From positions 1 through 41,788 of the forward strand of contig JAPLSJ010000026.1 of assembly GCA_026398695.1 (NCBI GenBank): a stretch of DNA of 41,788 nt, written 5' to 3'. The notes below the pieces were generated by a model, which saw only the letters and a list, made by a program, of their open reading frames with translations, did not search any database and was not told where the DNA came from. The translations under genes were made by a program, and so were the position numbers. This document shows, one piece after another, positions 1 through 9,092 of this stretch. Within the stretch, counting starts at the first letter, position 1; every line of letters starts with the position of its first letter. The stretch is from Arenimonas sp. Its GTDB lineage: Bacteria > Pseudomonadota > Gammaproteobacteria > Xanthomonadales > Xanthomonadaceae.

Positions 1-2
1 TG

Positions 3-557
3 TTCGCCGAGCCGCGCTATCTCGAGAAATGGCGGGGTCCGCTCGATCCCGGCCCGCAGGCCATGCCGGCGCAGCCGGTGGTACAGGTAAGCTGGTTCGC
101 CGCGCAGGCCTACTGCGAAGCGCGGGGCGCACGCCTGCCCACGTGGTCGGAGTGGGAATACGCCGCGGCCGCCGACGCCACCCGCGCCGATGCCCGCAGC
201 GACCCGGCCTGGCGCGAACGCATCCTGGCCTGGTATTCGGTGCCGTCGGGCAGTGCTTTGCCCGAAGTCGGCCGATCGCCGGCCGACGTGCACGGCGTGC
301 AGGACCTGCACGGCCTGGTGTGGGAATGGGTCGAGGACCACTCGGCCATGCTGGTCTCGGGCGACAACCGCAACCAGGGCGACCCGGACCAGATGCGCTT
401 CTGCGGCGCCGGCGCCCTGTCCATGGACGACCGCGAAAACTACGCCGTCCTGATGCGCGTGGCGATGCTGTCGGCCCTGGAAGGCCGCGACACCACCCTC
501 AACCTCGGGTTCCGCTGCGCGCGCGACCCGCAACCCGCAAAAGGGATGACCCCATGA
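3..557 (+). CDS. Formylglycine-generating enzyme (SUMF1/NirV-like) family protein, 5' partial
   Basis: The reading frame is open from the first bases of the window, so the N-terminus is missing; the ATG at 63 is internal. The fragment keeps hallmarks of the FGE-sulfatase fold: VSWFAAQAYCEARGARLPTW, the EWEYAA segment, the HGLVWEWVED motif and the terminal LNLGFRC. The family includes sulfatase-activating enzymes and NirV-type proteins encoded next to copper nitrite reductase genes. It overlaps the next gene by four bases (ATGA), so it is probably translationally coupled to the SCO copper chaperone. That pairing suggests a copper enzyme cluster (for instance nirK) lies upstream, outside the window; this is inference. 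The biochemical role cannot be fixed from the fragment. Confidence 0.85.
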   Translation, partial: FAEPRYLEKWRGPLDPGPQAMPAQPVVQVSWFAAQAYCEARGARLPTWSEWEYAAAADATRADARSDPAWRERILAWYSVPSGSALPEVGRSPADVHGVQDLHGLVWEWVEDHSAMLVSGDNRNQGDPDQMRFCGAGALSMDDRENYAVLMRVAMLSALEGRDTTLNLGFRCARDPQPAKGMTP

Positions 558-1147
558 AGTCGTTGAGCTGGCGCCTGCTGGCGCTGCTGATGCTGGCCCT
601 GCCCCTGCCCTCCGTGGCCGCCGCCCTGCCCGGGGACTCCGTCTATCTGCTCGGCGATGCCTTCAGCGACCAGGCCGGCAAGCCCTTCACGCTTGCCGAC
701 CGCAGCGGAAAGCCGCAGCTGGTGGCGATGTTCTACACCTCGTGCCGGTATGTTTGCCCACTGATCGTGGACAGCGCCAAGGGCGTTGAGCACGCGCTCA
801 CGCCGGCCGAACGCGCCCGCCTGGGCGTGCTGCTGATCAGCATGGACCCGGCCCGCGACGACACCGCGGCACTGGCTTCGGTGGCGCGCAAGCGCAAGCT
901 CGACCCGGCCCGCTGGGCACTGGCGCGCACAGATGCCGGCGGCGTGCGCCGCGTAGCCGCCCTGCTGGGCGTGCGCTACCGCGAACTGGCCGACGGCGAG
1001 TTCAACCACTCCAGCGCCCTGGTGCTGCTGGACTCCCAGGGCCGCGTGGTGGCCCGCACCGAGCGCCTGGGCCCGGTGCCCGACCCCGCCTTCCTGGCGG
1101 CGGTGAAGGCCGCGCTGGCCGCCGGCACTGCGCCGAAGGCAAACTAG
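554..1147 (+). CDS. SCO1/SenC family copper chaperone
   Basis: A 197-residue protein with an N-terminal hydrophobic signal or anchor (LLALLMLALPLPSVAAA) and a thioredoxin-like fold. The SCO copper-binding motif CRYVC is near residue 70 and the third ligand, a histidine, is in FNHSSALV near residue 155. SCO proteins deliver copper to respiratory oxidases or other copper enzymes in the periplasm. The start ATG overlaps the stop of the FGE-like gene. A gap of about 140 bases with its own Fnr-type promoter separates it from ccoN, so it probably belongs to the upstream unit, although it could also help load CuB of the cbb3 oxidase. Confidence 0.92.
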   Translation: MKSLSWRLLALLMLALPLPSVAAALPGDSVYLLGDAFSDQAGKPFTLADRSGKPQLVAMFYTSCRYVCPLIVDSAKGVEHALTPAERARLGVLLISMDPARDDTAALASVARKRKLDPARWALARTDAGGVRRVAALLGVRYRELADGEFNHSSALVLLDSQGRVVARTERLGPVPDPAFLAAVKAALAAGTAPKAN

Positions 1148-1216
1148 TCACGGAAGGGCGGACCCCACTGCGGACCTGCGCCCGTCCGGGCCGCGGGGTC
1201 GGCCGCGTAATGTGAA

Positions 1217-1265
1217 TTGACATCGGTCAAGCCGGCCCCCGGGCCCGCTGGCCATAATCGGGGGC
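1217..1265 (+). promoter_or_regulatory. Class II Fnr/Anr-dependent promoter of the cco operon
   Basis: TTGACATCGGTCAA at 1217-1230 is a perfect dyad of the Fnr/Anr half-site TTGAY-N4-RTCAA. A -10 hexamer CATAAT lies at 1253-1258. Placing the start of transcription at 1265 puts the hexamer at -12 to -7 and the centre of the Fnr box (1223.5) at -41.5, exactly the class II geometry. A gene for an Fnr protein with all four cluster cysteines lies at 9994-10755. This predicts induction of the high-affinity oxidase at low oxygen. Confidence 0.85.
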
Positions 1266-1286
1266 ATGCAACCAGGGGCGACATCA

Positions 1287-2735
1287 ATGACGCTGGACAA
1301 CAAGACGGAAACGTACAACGACAAGGTCGTACTGCAATTTGCAGTGATGACCGTAGTCTGGGGCGTGGTGGGCATGCTGGTGGGGGTCTTCATCGCCGCC
1401 CAGCTGTACTGGCCTTCCCTGAACTTCGACACCGCGTGGCTCAGCTTCGGCCGCCTGCGCCCCCTGCACACCAACGCCGTCATCTTCGCCTTCGGCGGGT
1501 GCGCGCTGATGTCCACCAGCCTCTACGTGGTGCAGCGCACCTGCCACGTGCGGCTGGTGTTCGACAAACTGGCCGCCTTCGTCTTCTGGGGCTGGCAGGC
1601 GGTGATCCTGGCCGCGGCCATCTCGCTGCCGCTGGGCTACACCCAGGGCAAGGAATACGCCGAACTGGCCTGGCCGATCGACATCCTGATCGCCGTGGTC
1701 TGGGTCGCCTACGGCGTGCTCTTCTTCGGCACCATCATGAAGCGCCGGGTGAAGCACATCTTCGTCGCCAACTGGTTCTACGGCGCCTTCATCATCGCCG
1801 TGGCCCTGCTGCACATCATCAACTCGCTGGCCATCCCGGCCGGCCTGATGCACAGCTACCCGATCTACTCGGGCGCGGTGGATGCGATGGTGCAGTGGTG
1901 GTACGGCCACAACGCGGTGGGCTTCTTCCTGACCGCCGGCTTCCTGGGAATGATGTATTACTTCGTCCCGCGCCGGGTCGGCCGCCCGATCTACTCCTAC
2001 CGCCTGTCGATCGTGCACTTCTGGGCCCTGATCGCCATCTACATGTGGGCCGGCCCGCACCACCTGCACTACACCGCCCTGCCCGACTGGGTGCAGAGCG
2101 TGGGCATGGTGTTCTCGCTGATCCTGCTGGCGCCCTCGTGGGGCGGCGCGATCAACGGCGTGATGACGCTCTCGGGCGCCTGGCACAAGCTGCGCACCGA
2201 CCCGATCATCAAGTTCATGATCGTCGCCATCTCGTTCTACATGATGAGCACGTTCGAAGGTCCGATGATGTCCATCAAGACCGTGAACGCGCTGAGCCAC
2301 TACACCGACTGGACCATCGGCCACGTGCACTCCGGCGCGCTGGGCTGGGTGGCCATGATCTCCATCGGCGCCATCTACATGGTGATCCCGCGCTGCCTGG
2401 GCCTGAAGGACATGGCTTCCATGAAGCTGATCGACCTGCACTTCTGGGTGCACACCATCGGCGTGGTGCTGTATGCCGCCTCGATGTGGGTCGCCGGCAT
2501 CGGCCAGGGCCTGATGGCCCGCGCCAGCAACGCCGACGGCACGCTCACCTACGCCTTCGCCGAGATCGTCAAGTTCAACTACCCCTATTACCTGATCCGC
2601 TTCGTCGGCGGCGTGCTGGTGATCGTGGGCATGGTGGTGATGGTGATCAACGTGGTGCGCACGTTCCAGCAGGCCAAGGGCCTGGTGGACACGCCGGTGC
2701 TGATCCCGGCCGACACCGCCGCCAGCCACGCCTGA
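1287..2735 (+). CDS. ccoN: cbb3-type cytochrome c oxidase subunit I
   Basis: Catalytic haem-copper subunit of the high-affinity cbb3 oxidase in the inner membrane; it reduces oxygen to water and pumps protons. The 482-residue protein has about twelve membrane segments and the expected histidine motifs: [34 protein letters not shown] and [10 protein letters not shown]. The start at 1287 is preferred over the in-frame ATG at 1266 because AGGGG at 1274-1278 is a good ribosome-binding site eight bases away, and because the predicted transcript begins at 1265, which would leave the earlier ATG with no leader. It is the first gene of a tightly packed operon running to 9981. Confidence 0.97.
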   Translation: MTLDNKTETYNDKVVLQFAVMTVVWGVVGMLVGVFIAAQLYWPSLNFDTAWLSFGRLRPLHTNAVIFAFGGCALMSTSLYVVQRTCHVRLVFDKLAAFVFWGWQAVILAAAISLPLGYTQGKEYAELAWPIDILIAVVWVAYGVLFFGTIMKRRVKHIFVANWFYGAFIIAVALLHIINSLAIPAGLMHSYPIYSGAVDAMVQWWYGHNAVGFFLTAGFLGMMYYFVPRRVGRPIYSYRLSIVHFWALIAIYMWAGPHHLHYTALPDWVQSVGMVFSLILLAPSWGGAINGVMTLSGAWHKLRTDPIIKFMIVAISFYMMSTFEGPMMSIKTVNALSHYTDWTIGHVHSGALGWVAMISIGAIYMVIPRCLGLKDMASMKLIDLHFWVHTIGVVLYAASMWVAGIGQGLMARASNADGTLTYAFAEIVKFNYPYYLIRFVGGVLVIVGMVVMVINVVRTFQQAKGLVDTPVLIPADTAASHA

Positions 2736-2745
2736 GGACACAGAC

Positions 2746-3351
2746 ATGAGCCACGAGAAAATCGAAACCAACATCGGCTGGATGGCGCTGCTGATCGCGG
2801 TGGTCATCTCCTTCGGCGGCCTGGCCGAGATCGTCCCGCTGATGTACCAGGCGGAAACGGTGAAGCCGCTGCCGGGCGTGACGCCCTACCCCGCGCTGCA
2901 GCTGGCCGGCCGCGACGTCTACATCCGCGAAGGCTGCTACAACTGCCACTCGCAGATGGTGCGCACCCTGCGCCATGAAACCGAGCGCTACGGCCACTAC
3001 TCGCTGGCCGGTGAATCGGTGTACGACCGTCCGTTCCAGTGGGGCAGCAAGCGCACCGGCCCGGACCTGGCGCGCATCGGCGGCCGCTACTCCGACGACT
3101 GGCACCGCGTGCACCTGATGAACCCGCGCGACGTGGTGCCGGTGTCGAACATGCCCGGCTACCCGTTCCTGGCCGAAGCGGCCGTGGACCCGGGTGCGGT
3201 GGCGCGCAACATGCGCGCCCTGCAGACCCTGGGCGACCCCTACACCGACGAAGAGATCGAAGGCGCCGCCGCCGCGGTGGCCGGCAAGTCCGAACTCGAC
3301 GCGCTCATCGCCTACCTGCAGGCGCTGGGCAAGAACGCACCGAAGGGGTGA
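2746..3351 (+). CDS. ccoO: cbb3-type cytochrome c oxidase subunit II (monohaem cytochrome c)
   Basis: A 201-residue membrane-anchored cytochrome c. One N-terminal transmembrane helix ([19 protein letters not shown]) is followed by a periplasmic domain with the haem c motif CYNCH near residue 64. The Met ligand is probably in the VSNMPGYPF segment. CcoO passes electrons from CcoP to the CcoN active site. It starts ten bases after ccoN, with GAGGA as ribosome-binding site, and ends four bases before ccoQ. Length and motifs are normal for the family. Confidence 0.97.
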   Translation: MSHEKIETNIGWMALLIAVVISFGGLAEIVPLMYQAETVKPLPGVTPYPALQLAGRDVYIREGCYNCHSQMVRTLRHETERYGHYSLAGESVYDRPFQWGSKRTGPDLARIGGRYSDDWHRVHLMNPRDVVPVSNMPGYPFLAEAAVDPGAVARNMRALQTLGDPYTDEEIEGAAAAVAGKSELDALIAYLQALGKNAPKG

Positions 3352-3355
3352 GGAC

Positions 3356-3496
3356 ATGAGCACCGGCATCTTCACCGTCATCGCACTCGTCGCCTTCATC
3401 GCCGGCGTGTCCTGGGCCTACAGCAAGCAGCGCAAGCCCGAGTTCGACGCCGCCTCCCGCATCCCCCTCGAAGACCAGAGCGAGAACATTCCATGA
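3356..3496 (+). CDS. ccoQ: cbb3-type oxidase small subunit CcoQ/FixQ
   Basis: A 46-residue single-span membrane protein. One helix (FTVIALVAFIAGVSWAY) is followed by the cytoplasmic SKQRKPEFDAASRIPL tail typical of FixQ/CcoQ. These proteins stabilise the assembled cbb3 complex. A GTGAGGAC ribosome-binding region overlaps the ccoO stop, and the gene overlaps ccoP by four bases (ATGA), so translation is probably coupled. Confidence 0.93.
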   Translation: MSTGIFTVIALVAFIAGVSWAYSKQRKPEFDAASRIPLEDQSENIP

Positions 3497-4407
3497 CCAC
3501 CGGCTGGTCCCTCTACGTCATCATCCTTGTCGTCCTGAACATCGTGGCCACGACGTGGCTGCTGTGGTGGACCGCGCGCAAGCGCAAGTCCGACGGCAGC
3601 ACCGCCGAAACCACCGGCCACGTCTGGGACGGCGACCTCACCGAGTACAACAAGCCGCTGCCCAAGTGGTGGATCATCCTGTTCTACCTGACGATCTTCT
3701 ACTCGATCGGCTACCTGGCCTGGTACCCGGGCATGGGCAACTTCGCCGGCACCTCGGGCTGGAGCTCGGCCAAGGAACACGACGCCGACAAGGCCGACGC
3801 CGACGCCCGCCTCGCCCAGGCCTACGGCAAGTTCGACGGCATGGCCATCGACCAGATCGCCAAGGACCCCGACGCGCTGGCCTTCGGTTCGCGGCTGTAC
3901 GCCAACCACTGCGCCATGTGCCACGGCTCCGACGCGCGCGGCGCCAAGGGCTTCCCGAACCTGACCGACAACGACTGGCAGTGGGGCGGCTCGCCCGACG
4001 AGATCCTCACCACCATCCTGCACGGCCGCCAGGCGGCGATGCCGCCGCTGGAAGCGGTGCTGGGCGGCGACGTCGGCGTCACCGAAGTCTCGGCCTACGT
4101 GCAGAGCCTGTCGGGCATGAAGACCGACCCGGCCCTCGCCGCCGCCGGCCAGGCCCGCTTCGCGGTCTGCGCCGCCTGCCATGGCCCGGACGGCAAGGGC
4201 AACCCGGCCCTGGGCGCGCCCAACCTCACCGACGACATCTGGCTGTACGCCAGCGACTTCGACACCATCGGCACCGGCATCCGGATGGGCCGCAACGGCA
4301 TGATGCCGGCGCACCTGCCGATCATCGGCGAGACCCGCACCCGCATCGCAGCCGCCTACGTCTGGTCGCTGTCGCACGGTGACAAGGCGGCGGCAACGGC
4401 GCCATGA
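3493..4407 (+). CDS. ccoP: cbb3-type cytochrome c oxidase subunit III (dihaem cytochrome c)
   Basis: A 304-residue dihaem cytochrome c that receives electrons from soluble cytochrome c. The N-terminus has two hydrophobic segments (SLYVIILVVLNIVATTWLL and WWIILFYLTIFYSIGYLAW) with the CcoP signature DGDLTEYNKPLPKWW between them. The haem motifs are CAMCH (about residue 140) and CAACH (about residue 226), and candidate Met ligands lie in AAMPP and GMMPAHLP. The gene overlaps ccoQ and the following small ORF by four bases each. Confidence 0.97.
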   Translation: MTTGWSLYVIILVVLNIVATTWLLWWTARKRKSDGSTAETTGHVWDGDLTEYNKPLPKWWIILFYLTIFYSIGYLAWYPGMGNFAGTSGWSSAKEHDADKADADARLAQAYGKFDGMAIDQIAKDPDALAFGSRLYANHCAMCHGSDARGAKGFPNLTDNDWQWGGSPDEILTTILHGRQAAMPPLEAVLGGDVGVTEVSAYVQSLSGMKTDPALAAAGQARFAVCAACHGPDGKGNPALGAPNLTDDIWLYASDFDTIGTGIRMGRNGMMPAHLPIIGETRTRIAAAYVWSLSHGDKAAATAP

Positions 4408-4657
4408 GGGTCGAGGCCGAATCGCGCTTCGACCACCCGCCGCGCCCGATGGCGCAGCGGCTGGGCGCGATCCTCTGGCCGAGCTTCTTCGCGGCGGGCG
4501 TGGCGACGATGGTGTTCTTCGCCTTCGTCGACCCGCTGCTGCTGCGCGACCTGACCTTCACGACATGTTCTGGGCCTGCACGGCCAGCAGCAGCCTGTTC
4601 ACCTGGATCCTCCTGCGGCCCGCGAGCCGTTTCAACAAGCCGCTGGCGAAGGATTGA
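4404..4657 (+). pseudogene. Small membrane protein between ccoP and ccoG, frameshifted
   Basis: The ATG overlaps the ccoP stop and opens a hydrophobic protein (WPSFFAAGVATMVFFAFVD) that reads normally for about 52 residues to LRDLTF at 4557-4559. From 4562 the sensible reading moves to another frame: DMFWACTASSSLFTWILLRP then SRFNKPLAKD and a stop at 4655-4657. A one-base loss would explain the shift (TTCCACGAC read as TTCACGAC). Alternatively, a larger deletion removed residues between the two helices, because related small proteins at this position usually have a longer linker (from memory, not checked). Such two-helix proteins of about 80-90 residues are common between ccoP and ccoG and have no established function. 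It may be a real lesion or a sequencing error. Confidence 0.7.
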
Positions 4658-4663
4658 CCGCGG

Positions 4664-6217
4664 ATGGCGGGCAAGATACCGGTTGAACTCGTCGAAGAGG
4701 TGGGCCTCTACGTTTCCGAACGCAAGGTCTACCCGCGCGAACAGGACGGACGCTTCCAGCGCCTGCGCAAGGCCGCGGTCTTCTGGCTGCTGGGCATGTA
4801 CTACGGATTCGCCTGGCTGCAGTGGGACGACCGCCAGGCGGTGCTGTTCGACCTGCCGGCGCGCAAGTTCTACGTCTTCGGCCTGAGCTTCTGGCCGCAG
4901 GACTTCTTCTACCTGGCCCTGCTGCTGATCATGGCGGGCCTGTCGCTGTTCTTCTTCACCGCCCTGGCCGGGCGCCTGTGGTGCGGCTACGCCTGCCCGC
5001 AGACGGTGTGGACCGAAGTGTTCATCTGGATGGAGCGCTGGACCGAGGGCGACCGCAACAAGCGGATGAAGCTCGACGCCGGCCCGTGGAACCGCGACAA
5101 AGTGCAGCGCAAGATCGCCAAGCACTTCCTGTGGCTGGTGTTCGCGCTGTGGACGGGCTTCACCTTCGTCGGCTACTTCACCCCCATCCGCGACCTCGGC
5201 GCGCGCCTGGTGCCGTTCGAATGGGGCGGCTGGGAAGTGTTCTGGGTGCTGTTCTATTCGCTGGCCACCTGGGGCAACGCCGGCGTGCTGCGCGAACAGG
5301 TGTGCAAGTACATGTGCCCCTACGCGCGCTTCCAGAGCGCCATGTTCGACCGCAACACCCTGATCATCGCCTACGACCCGATGCGCGGCGAACCGCGCGG
5401 CGCGCGCAAGAAGAACCAGCTGGCCAGCGTGCTCGAGCGCGCCCGCGGCCTGCTGGGCATGGACGTGGCCACCAGCGCGGTGGTGAACGCCGCCCAGCAC
5501 CGCAGCGCCGCCGACCTGAAGATGGGCGCCCGCGCCACCACCGGCCTGGTGGTGGATGCGCAGGAAGGCCTGCCGCCGCCGCCCGTCGTCAACTCGCCCG
5601 AGGACCTGGGCGACTGCATCGACTGCACCATCTGCGTGCAGGTGTGCCCCACCGGCATCGACATCCGCAACGGCCTGCAGTACGAGTGCATCGCCTGCGG
5701 CGCCTGCGTGGACGCCTGCGATTCGGTGATGGACAAGATGGGCTACCCGCGCGGCCTGATCCGCAACACCACCCAGAACGCACTCGACGGCAAGCCCTCG
5801 AAGGTCCTGCGGCCGCGCATCCTGGTGTACGGCACCCTGCTGCTGTGCCTGTTGCTTGGCTCGGCGCTGGGCATCGCCACCCGCACGCCGCTGCTGGTGG
5901 ACGCCATGCGCGACCGCAACGCGCTCTACCGCGTGGCCCAGGACGGCAGCATCGAGAACGCCTACATGCTGCGCATCGTCAACAAGGACATGAAGCCGCA
6001 CGTCTACAGCATCGGCGTGATCGGCCCCGAGGGCATCCGCCTGGTCGAGGCGGGCGCCACCCACGCCGCCGATGCCGAGCAGGTGCTCACGGTTGGCGTT
6101 ACGCTGGCCGCACCGGCCGGCCTGGCCAAGGGCCGCATGGACGTGCGCTTCGTGGTGACCACGGAAGACGGCGAAATCAAGGTTGAAGAGGAGACGCGGT
6201 TCTTCGGACCGTTCTGA
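4664..6217 (+). CDS. ccoG: Cytochrome c oxidase accessory protein CcoG (FixG/RdxA)
   Basis: A 517-residue polytopic iron-sulfur membrane protein. It has the family motifs WCGYACPQTVW and CKYMCPYARFQ, then a two-cluster ferredoxin region with CxxCxxCxxxCP from about residue 318 (CIDCTICVQVCP) and CIACGACVDAC. A C-terminal Ig-like FixG domain follows the last membrane helix. CcoG is implicated in reducing copper for cbb3 oxidase assembly. The gene starts six bases after the damaged small ORF and its stop shares one base with the ccoH start (TGATG). Confidence 0.96.
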   Translation: MAGKIPVELVEEVGLYVSERKVYPREQDGRFQRLRKAAVFWLLGMYYGFAWLQWDDRQAVLFDLPARKFYVFGLSFWPQDFFYLALLLIMAGLSLFFFTALAGRLWCGYACPQTVWTEVFIWMERWTEGDRNKRMKLDAGPWNRDKVQRKIAKHFLWLVFALWTGFTFVGYFTPIRDLGARLVPFEWGGWEVFWVLFYSLATWGNAGVLREQVCKYMCPYARFQSAMFDRNTLIIAYDPMRGEPRGARKKNQLASVLERARGLLGMDVATSAVVNAAQHRSAADLKMGARATTGLVVDAQEGLPPPPVVNSPEDLGDCIDCTICVQVCPTGIDIRNGLQYECIACGACVDACDSVMDKMGYPRGLIRNTTQNALDGKPSKVLRPRILVYGTLLLCLLLGSALGIATRTPLLVDAMRDRNALYRVAQDGSIENAYMLRIVNKDMKPHVYSIGVIGPEGIRLVEAGATHAADAEQVLTVGVTLAAPAGLAKGRMDVRFVVTTEDGEIKVEEETRFFGPF

Positions 6218-6717
6218 TGACCCAGGAAAACACCCACAAGCCCTGGCGCCGCAACCCGGTGGCCTGGCTGATGATCATCATCCCCGCCGCCACCGTGGTC
6301 GCCGGGTTCTGGACGCTCTGGCTGGCCGCCAGCGAAAGCGGCGTGGACAGCAACCCCGACACCGTGCGCCGCACCGCGCAGATCCAGGTGACGTCGCTGG
6401 AACCCGACGAAAACGCCTCGCGCCTGGGCCTGAGCGGCCGCGTCTGGCTCGACGGCGAGGCCCTGCTGGTGCAAGTGCTGCCTTCGTCGGGCACGGTGGC
6501 GCCACAGCTGCAGCTGGTGCACCCGATCGAGAACAGCCTCGACCGCCACCTCGACCTTTCGCCCGACCCGCGCGGCTGGCGCGCCGACGGCACGCTGGTG
6601 GGCAAGCAGGCCTGGCACCTGCGCCTGGTGGCTGCCGACGGCAGCTGGCGCCTCGTGGGCCGCTACCGCCCCGGTGATACCGAAGTGCAGCTGGAGCCGT
6701 CGGTTTCCGTGCAATGA
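6217..6717 (+). CDS. ccoH: CcoH/FixH family cbb3 oxidase assembly protein
   Basis: A 166-residue membrane-anchored protein with one N-terminal helix (NPVAWLMIIIPAATVVAGFW) and a periplasmic beta-rich domain ending WRLVGRYRPGDTEVQL, as in the FixH family. It acts in assembly or stabilisation of the cbb3 oxidase. It lies between ccoG (one shared base) and ccoI (four-base overlap), the conserved ccoGHIS order, which supports the call despite low sequence conservation in this family. Confidence 0.93.
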   Translation: MTQENTHKPWRRNPVAWLMIIIPAATVVAGFWTLWLAASESGVDSNPDTVRRTAQIQVTSLEPDENASRLGLSGRVWLDGEALLVQVLPSSGTVAPQLQLVHPIENSLDRHLDLSPDPRGWRADGTLVGKQAWHLRLVAADGSWRLVGRYRPGDTEVQLEPSVSVQ

Positions 6718-9092
6718 ACGCCGCCGTGGACGCGACCTGCTTCCACTGCGGTGAAGCCCTGCCCGACCATCCGCCCACGGTGGACATCGAGGGCACCCCG
6801 CGCGCCGTGTGCTGCCTGGGCTGCGGCGCCGCCGCCCAGTGGATCCGCGACGCCGGGCTGGGCGACTACTACCGGCTGCGCAGCGCCGCCGACGGCGGGC
6901 GCGTGGATGCCGACGCCGGCGACTTCCTCAGCTGGGACCGCGCCGACGTGCAGGCCGGCCACGTGGTGGCCACGCCGCAGGGCAGCGAAATCACCGTGGT
7001 GGTGGAAGGCATGCGCTGCGCCGCCTGCGCCTGGCTGATCGACCGCGCGCTGGTGCGCGAACCGGGCGTCACCGAAGTGGGCGCCAACGCCGTCACGGGC
7101 CGCGTGCGCCTGGCCTGGGACCCGGCGCGCACGCCGCTGTCGCGCGTGCTGGTGCGGCTGGCCGCACTGGGCTACCGGCCGCACCTGGCGCAGGGCGAGG
7201 CCGCCGAGCGCGAACGCCGGCGCGAACGCAACCGGCTGATCGCCCGCCTGGGCGTGGCGGCGCTCGGCGCCACCCAGGCGATGATGTTCGCCGAGGCGCT
7301 TTACCTCGACACGGCCGGCGAGATGTCGGTGCCCACGCGCGATTTCTTCCGCTGGGTCACGTTCCTGGTGTCCACGCCGGTGGTGTTCTTCTCGGGCTGG
7401 CCGTTCATCGCCGGCATGGCCACCGAGCTGCGGCACCGGCGGCCGGGCATGGACACGCTGGTGGCCTCGTCGGTGCTGCTGGCCTATTTCGCCAGCCTGG
7501 TGGAGACGCTGCGCGGCGGCGTGCACGTGTGGTTCGACGCGGCGGTGATGTTCGTGCTGTTCCTGCTGGCGGCGCGCTTCCTGGAACAGATGGCGCGGCG
7601 CCAGGCCAGCGCGCGCCTGGACACGCTGGCGCGCGCGCAGCCGGCGCTGGCCTGGCGCGTGGGCGCCAACGGCCGCGAACAGGTGCCGGTGGCCGCGCTG
7701 GCCATCGGCGACGTGGTGGAAGTGGCCGCCGGTGACGTCGTGCCCGCCGACGGCGAACTGCTCGACGGCCCCGCCTCGTTCGACGAATCCCTGCTCACCG
7801 GTGAGTCCGAGCCGGTGGCGCGCCAGCCGGGCGACGCCCTTTACGCCGGCAGCGTCTGCCGCGAATCGGCCGCGCGGCTGCGGGTGCAGCGCATCGGCAG
7901 CGACACGCGGCTGTCGCAGCTCACCCGCGCGGTGGAAAAAGCCCAGGCCCAGCGCCCGCGCTTGGCGCGCCTGGCCGATGCGGTGGCCACGCGCTTCGTG
8001 TCGGCGCTGTTCGTGGCGGCGGCGGTGGTGTTCGCGGTGTGGTGGCAAGTGCAGCCCGAGCGCGCGTTCGAAGTGGCGCTGGCGGTGCTGGTGGTCAGCT
8101 GCCCCTGCGCGCTGTCGCTGGCGGTGCCCGCGGCGTTGGCCACGGCGCACGGCACGCTGGCGCGCATGGGCGTGCTGGCGCTGGGCGCCGACGCGCTGGA
8201 GTCCCTGGCTTGCGCAGACACGGTGCTGCTCGACAAGACCGGCACGCTCACCCTGGGCCGCCCGCAGCTGGTGGCCTCGCGGGCCACCGACGGCGGCGAC
8301 GTCGCGCCCTGGCTGGCCGTGGCGGCCGCGCTGGAACAGGGCGCAGGCCACCCGATTGCGGCGGCGTTCGCACGCCGCGACATTCCCGCCGCCGAGCGCG
8401 TGCGCGCGTTCCCGGGCGAAGGCGTCGCCGGCGAAGTGGACGGGCGCGCCTGGCGCCTGGGCCGGGCCGGCTTCGCGATGCAGGGCGCCGACGACGGCGC
8501 GCTGTGGCTGGGCGACGGCGTGCGCGGCGTCGCGCGCTTCACCATCGCCGACGCGGTGCGCCCGGACGCCGCCCAGGCCATCGCCGCGCTGCGCGCGCTC
8601 GGGCTCACGCCGCGCATCCTCAGCGGCGACGGCGCCGACGCGGTGGCGGCCGTGGCCCAGGCCGTCGGCGTGGACGCTTTCCAGGCGCGCCAGTCGCCGG
8701 AAGACAAGCTGGCGGCCGTGCGTGCGCTGCAGGCCGACGGCCATCGCGTGCTGATGCTGGGCGACGGCATCAACGATGCACCGGTGCTGGCCGGTGCCAA
8801 CGTCTCGATGGCCATGGCCGACGGCGCGCCGCTGGCGCACCGTTCGGCCGACCTGGTGCTCACCGGCTCGTCGCTGATGCGGGTGCCGCAGGCCGTGGTG
8901 CTGGCGCGGCGCAGCCAGCGCATCATCCGGCAGAACCTCGGCTGGGCCCTGGCCTACAATCTGGTGGCGCTGCCGTTCGCGGCGATGGGCTGGGTGACCC
9001 CGGGCCTGGCCGCGCTGGGCATGGCGATGTCGTCGCTGGTGGTCACCGCGAACGCGCTGCGCCTGGGCCGTATCGAAGGACACACCGAATGA
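6714..9092 (+). CDS. ccoI: P1B-type copper-exporting ATPase CcoI
   Basis: A 792-residue copper ATPase needed to supply copper to the cbb3 oxidase. An extra N-terminal cysteine module (CFHCGEALPD, CCLGCGAA) characteristic of CcoI/FixI precedes a heavy-metal-associated domain with GMRCAACAWL near residue 98. The membrane metal site CPC (SCPCALSLAVP) is near residue 462. The phosphorylation motif DKTGTL is near 507 and the hinge GDGINDAPVL near 683. All catalytic motifs are intact. It overlaps ccoH and ccoS by four bases each. Confidence 0.97.
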   Translation: MNAAVDATCFHCGEALPDHPPTVDIEGTPRAVCCLGCGAAAQWIRDAGLGDYYRLRSAADGGRVDADAGDFLSWDRADVQAGHVVATPQGSEITVVVEGMRCAACAWLIDRALVREPGVTEVGANAVTGRVRLAWDPARTPLSRVLVRLAALGYRPHLAQGEAAERERRRERNRLIARLGVAALGATQAMMFAEALYLDTAGEMSVPTRDFFRWVTFLVSTPVVFFSGWPFIAGMATELRHRRPGMDTLVASSVLLAYFASLVETLRGGVHVWFDAAVMFVLFLLAARFLEQMARRQASARLDTLARAQPALAWRVGANGREQVPVAALAIGDVVEVAAGDVVPADGELLDGPASFDESLLTGESEPVARQPGDALYAGSVCRESAARLRVQRIGSDTRLSQLTRAVEKAQAQRPRLARLADAVATRFVSALFVAAAVVFAVWWQVQPERAFEVALAVLVVSCPCALSLAVPAALATAHGTLARMGVLALGADALESLACADTVLLDKTGTLTLGRPQLVASRATDGGDVAPWLAVAAALEQGAGHPIAAAFARRDIPAAERVRAFPGEGVAGEVDGRAWRLGRAGFAMQGADDGALWLGDGVRGVARFTIADAVRPDAAQAIAALRALGLTPRILSGDGADAVAAVAQAVGVDAFQARQSPEDKLAAVRALQADGHRVLMLGDGINDAPVLAGANVSMAMADGAPLAHRSADLVLTGSSLMRVPQAVVLARRSQRIIRQNLGWALAYNLVALPFAAMGWVTPGLAALGMAMSSLVVTANALRLGRIEGHTE

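Noticed and set aside
1266-1286. Upstream ATG for ccoN
   Set aside because: It lies one base after the predicted transcript start and lacks a ribosome-binding site; the ATG at 1287 has a good one.
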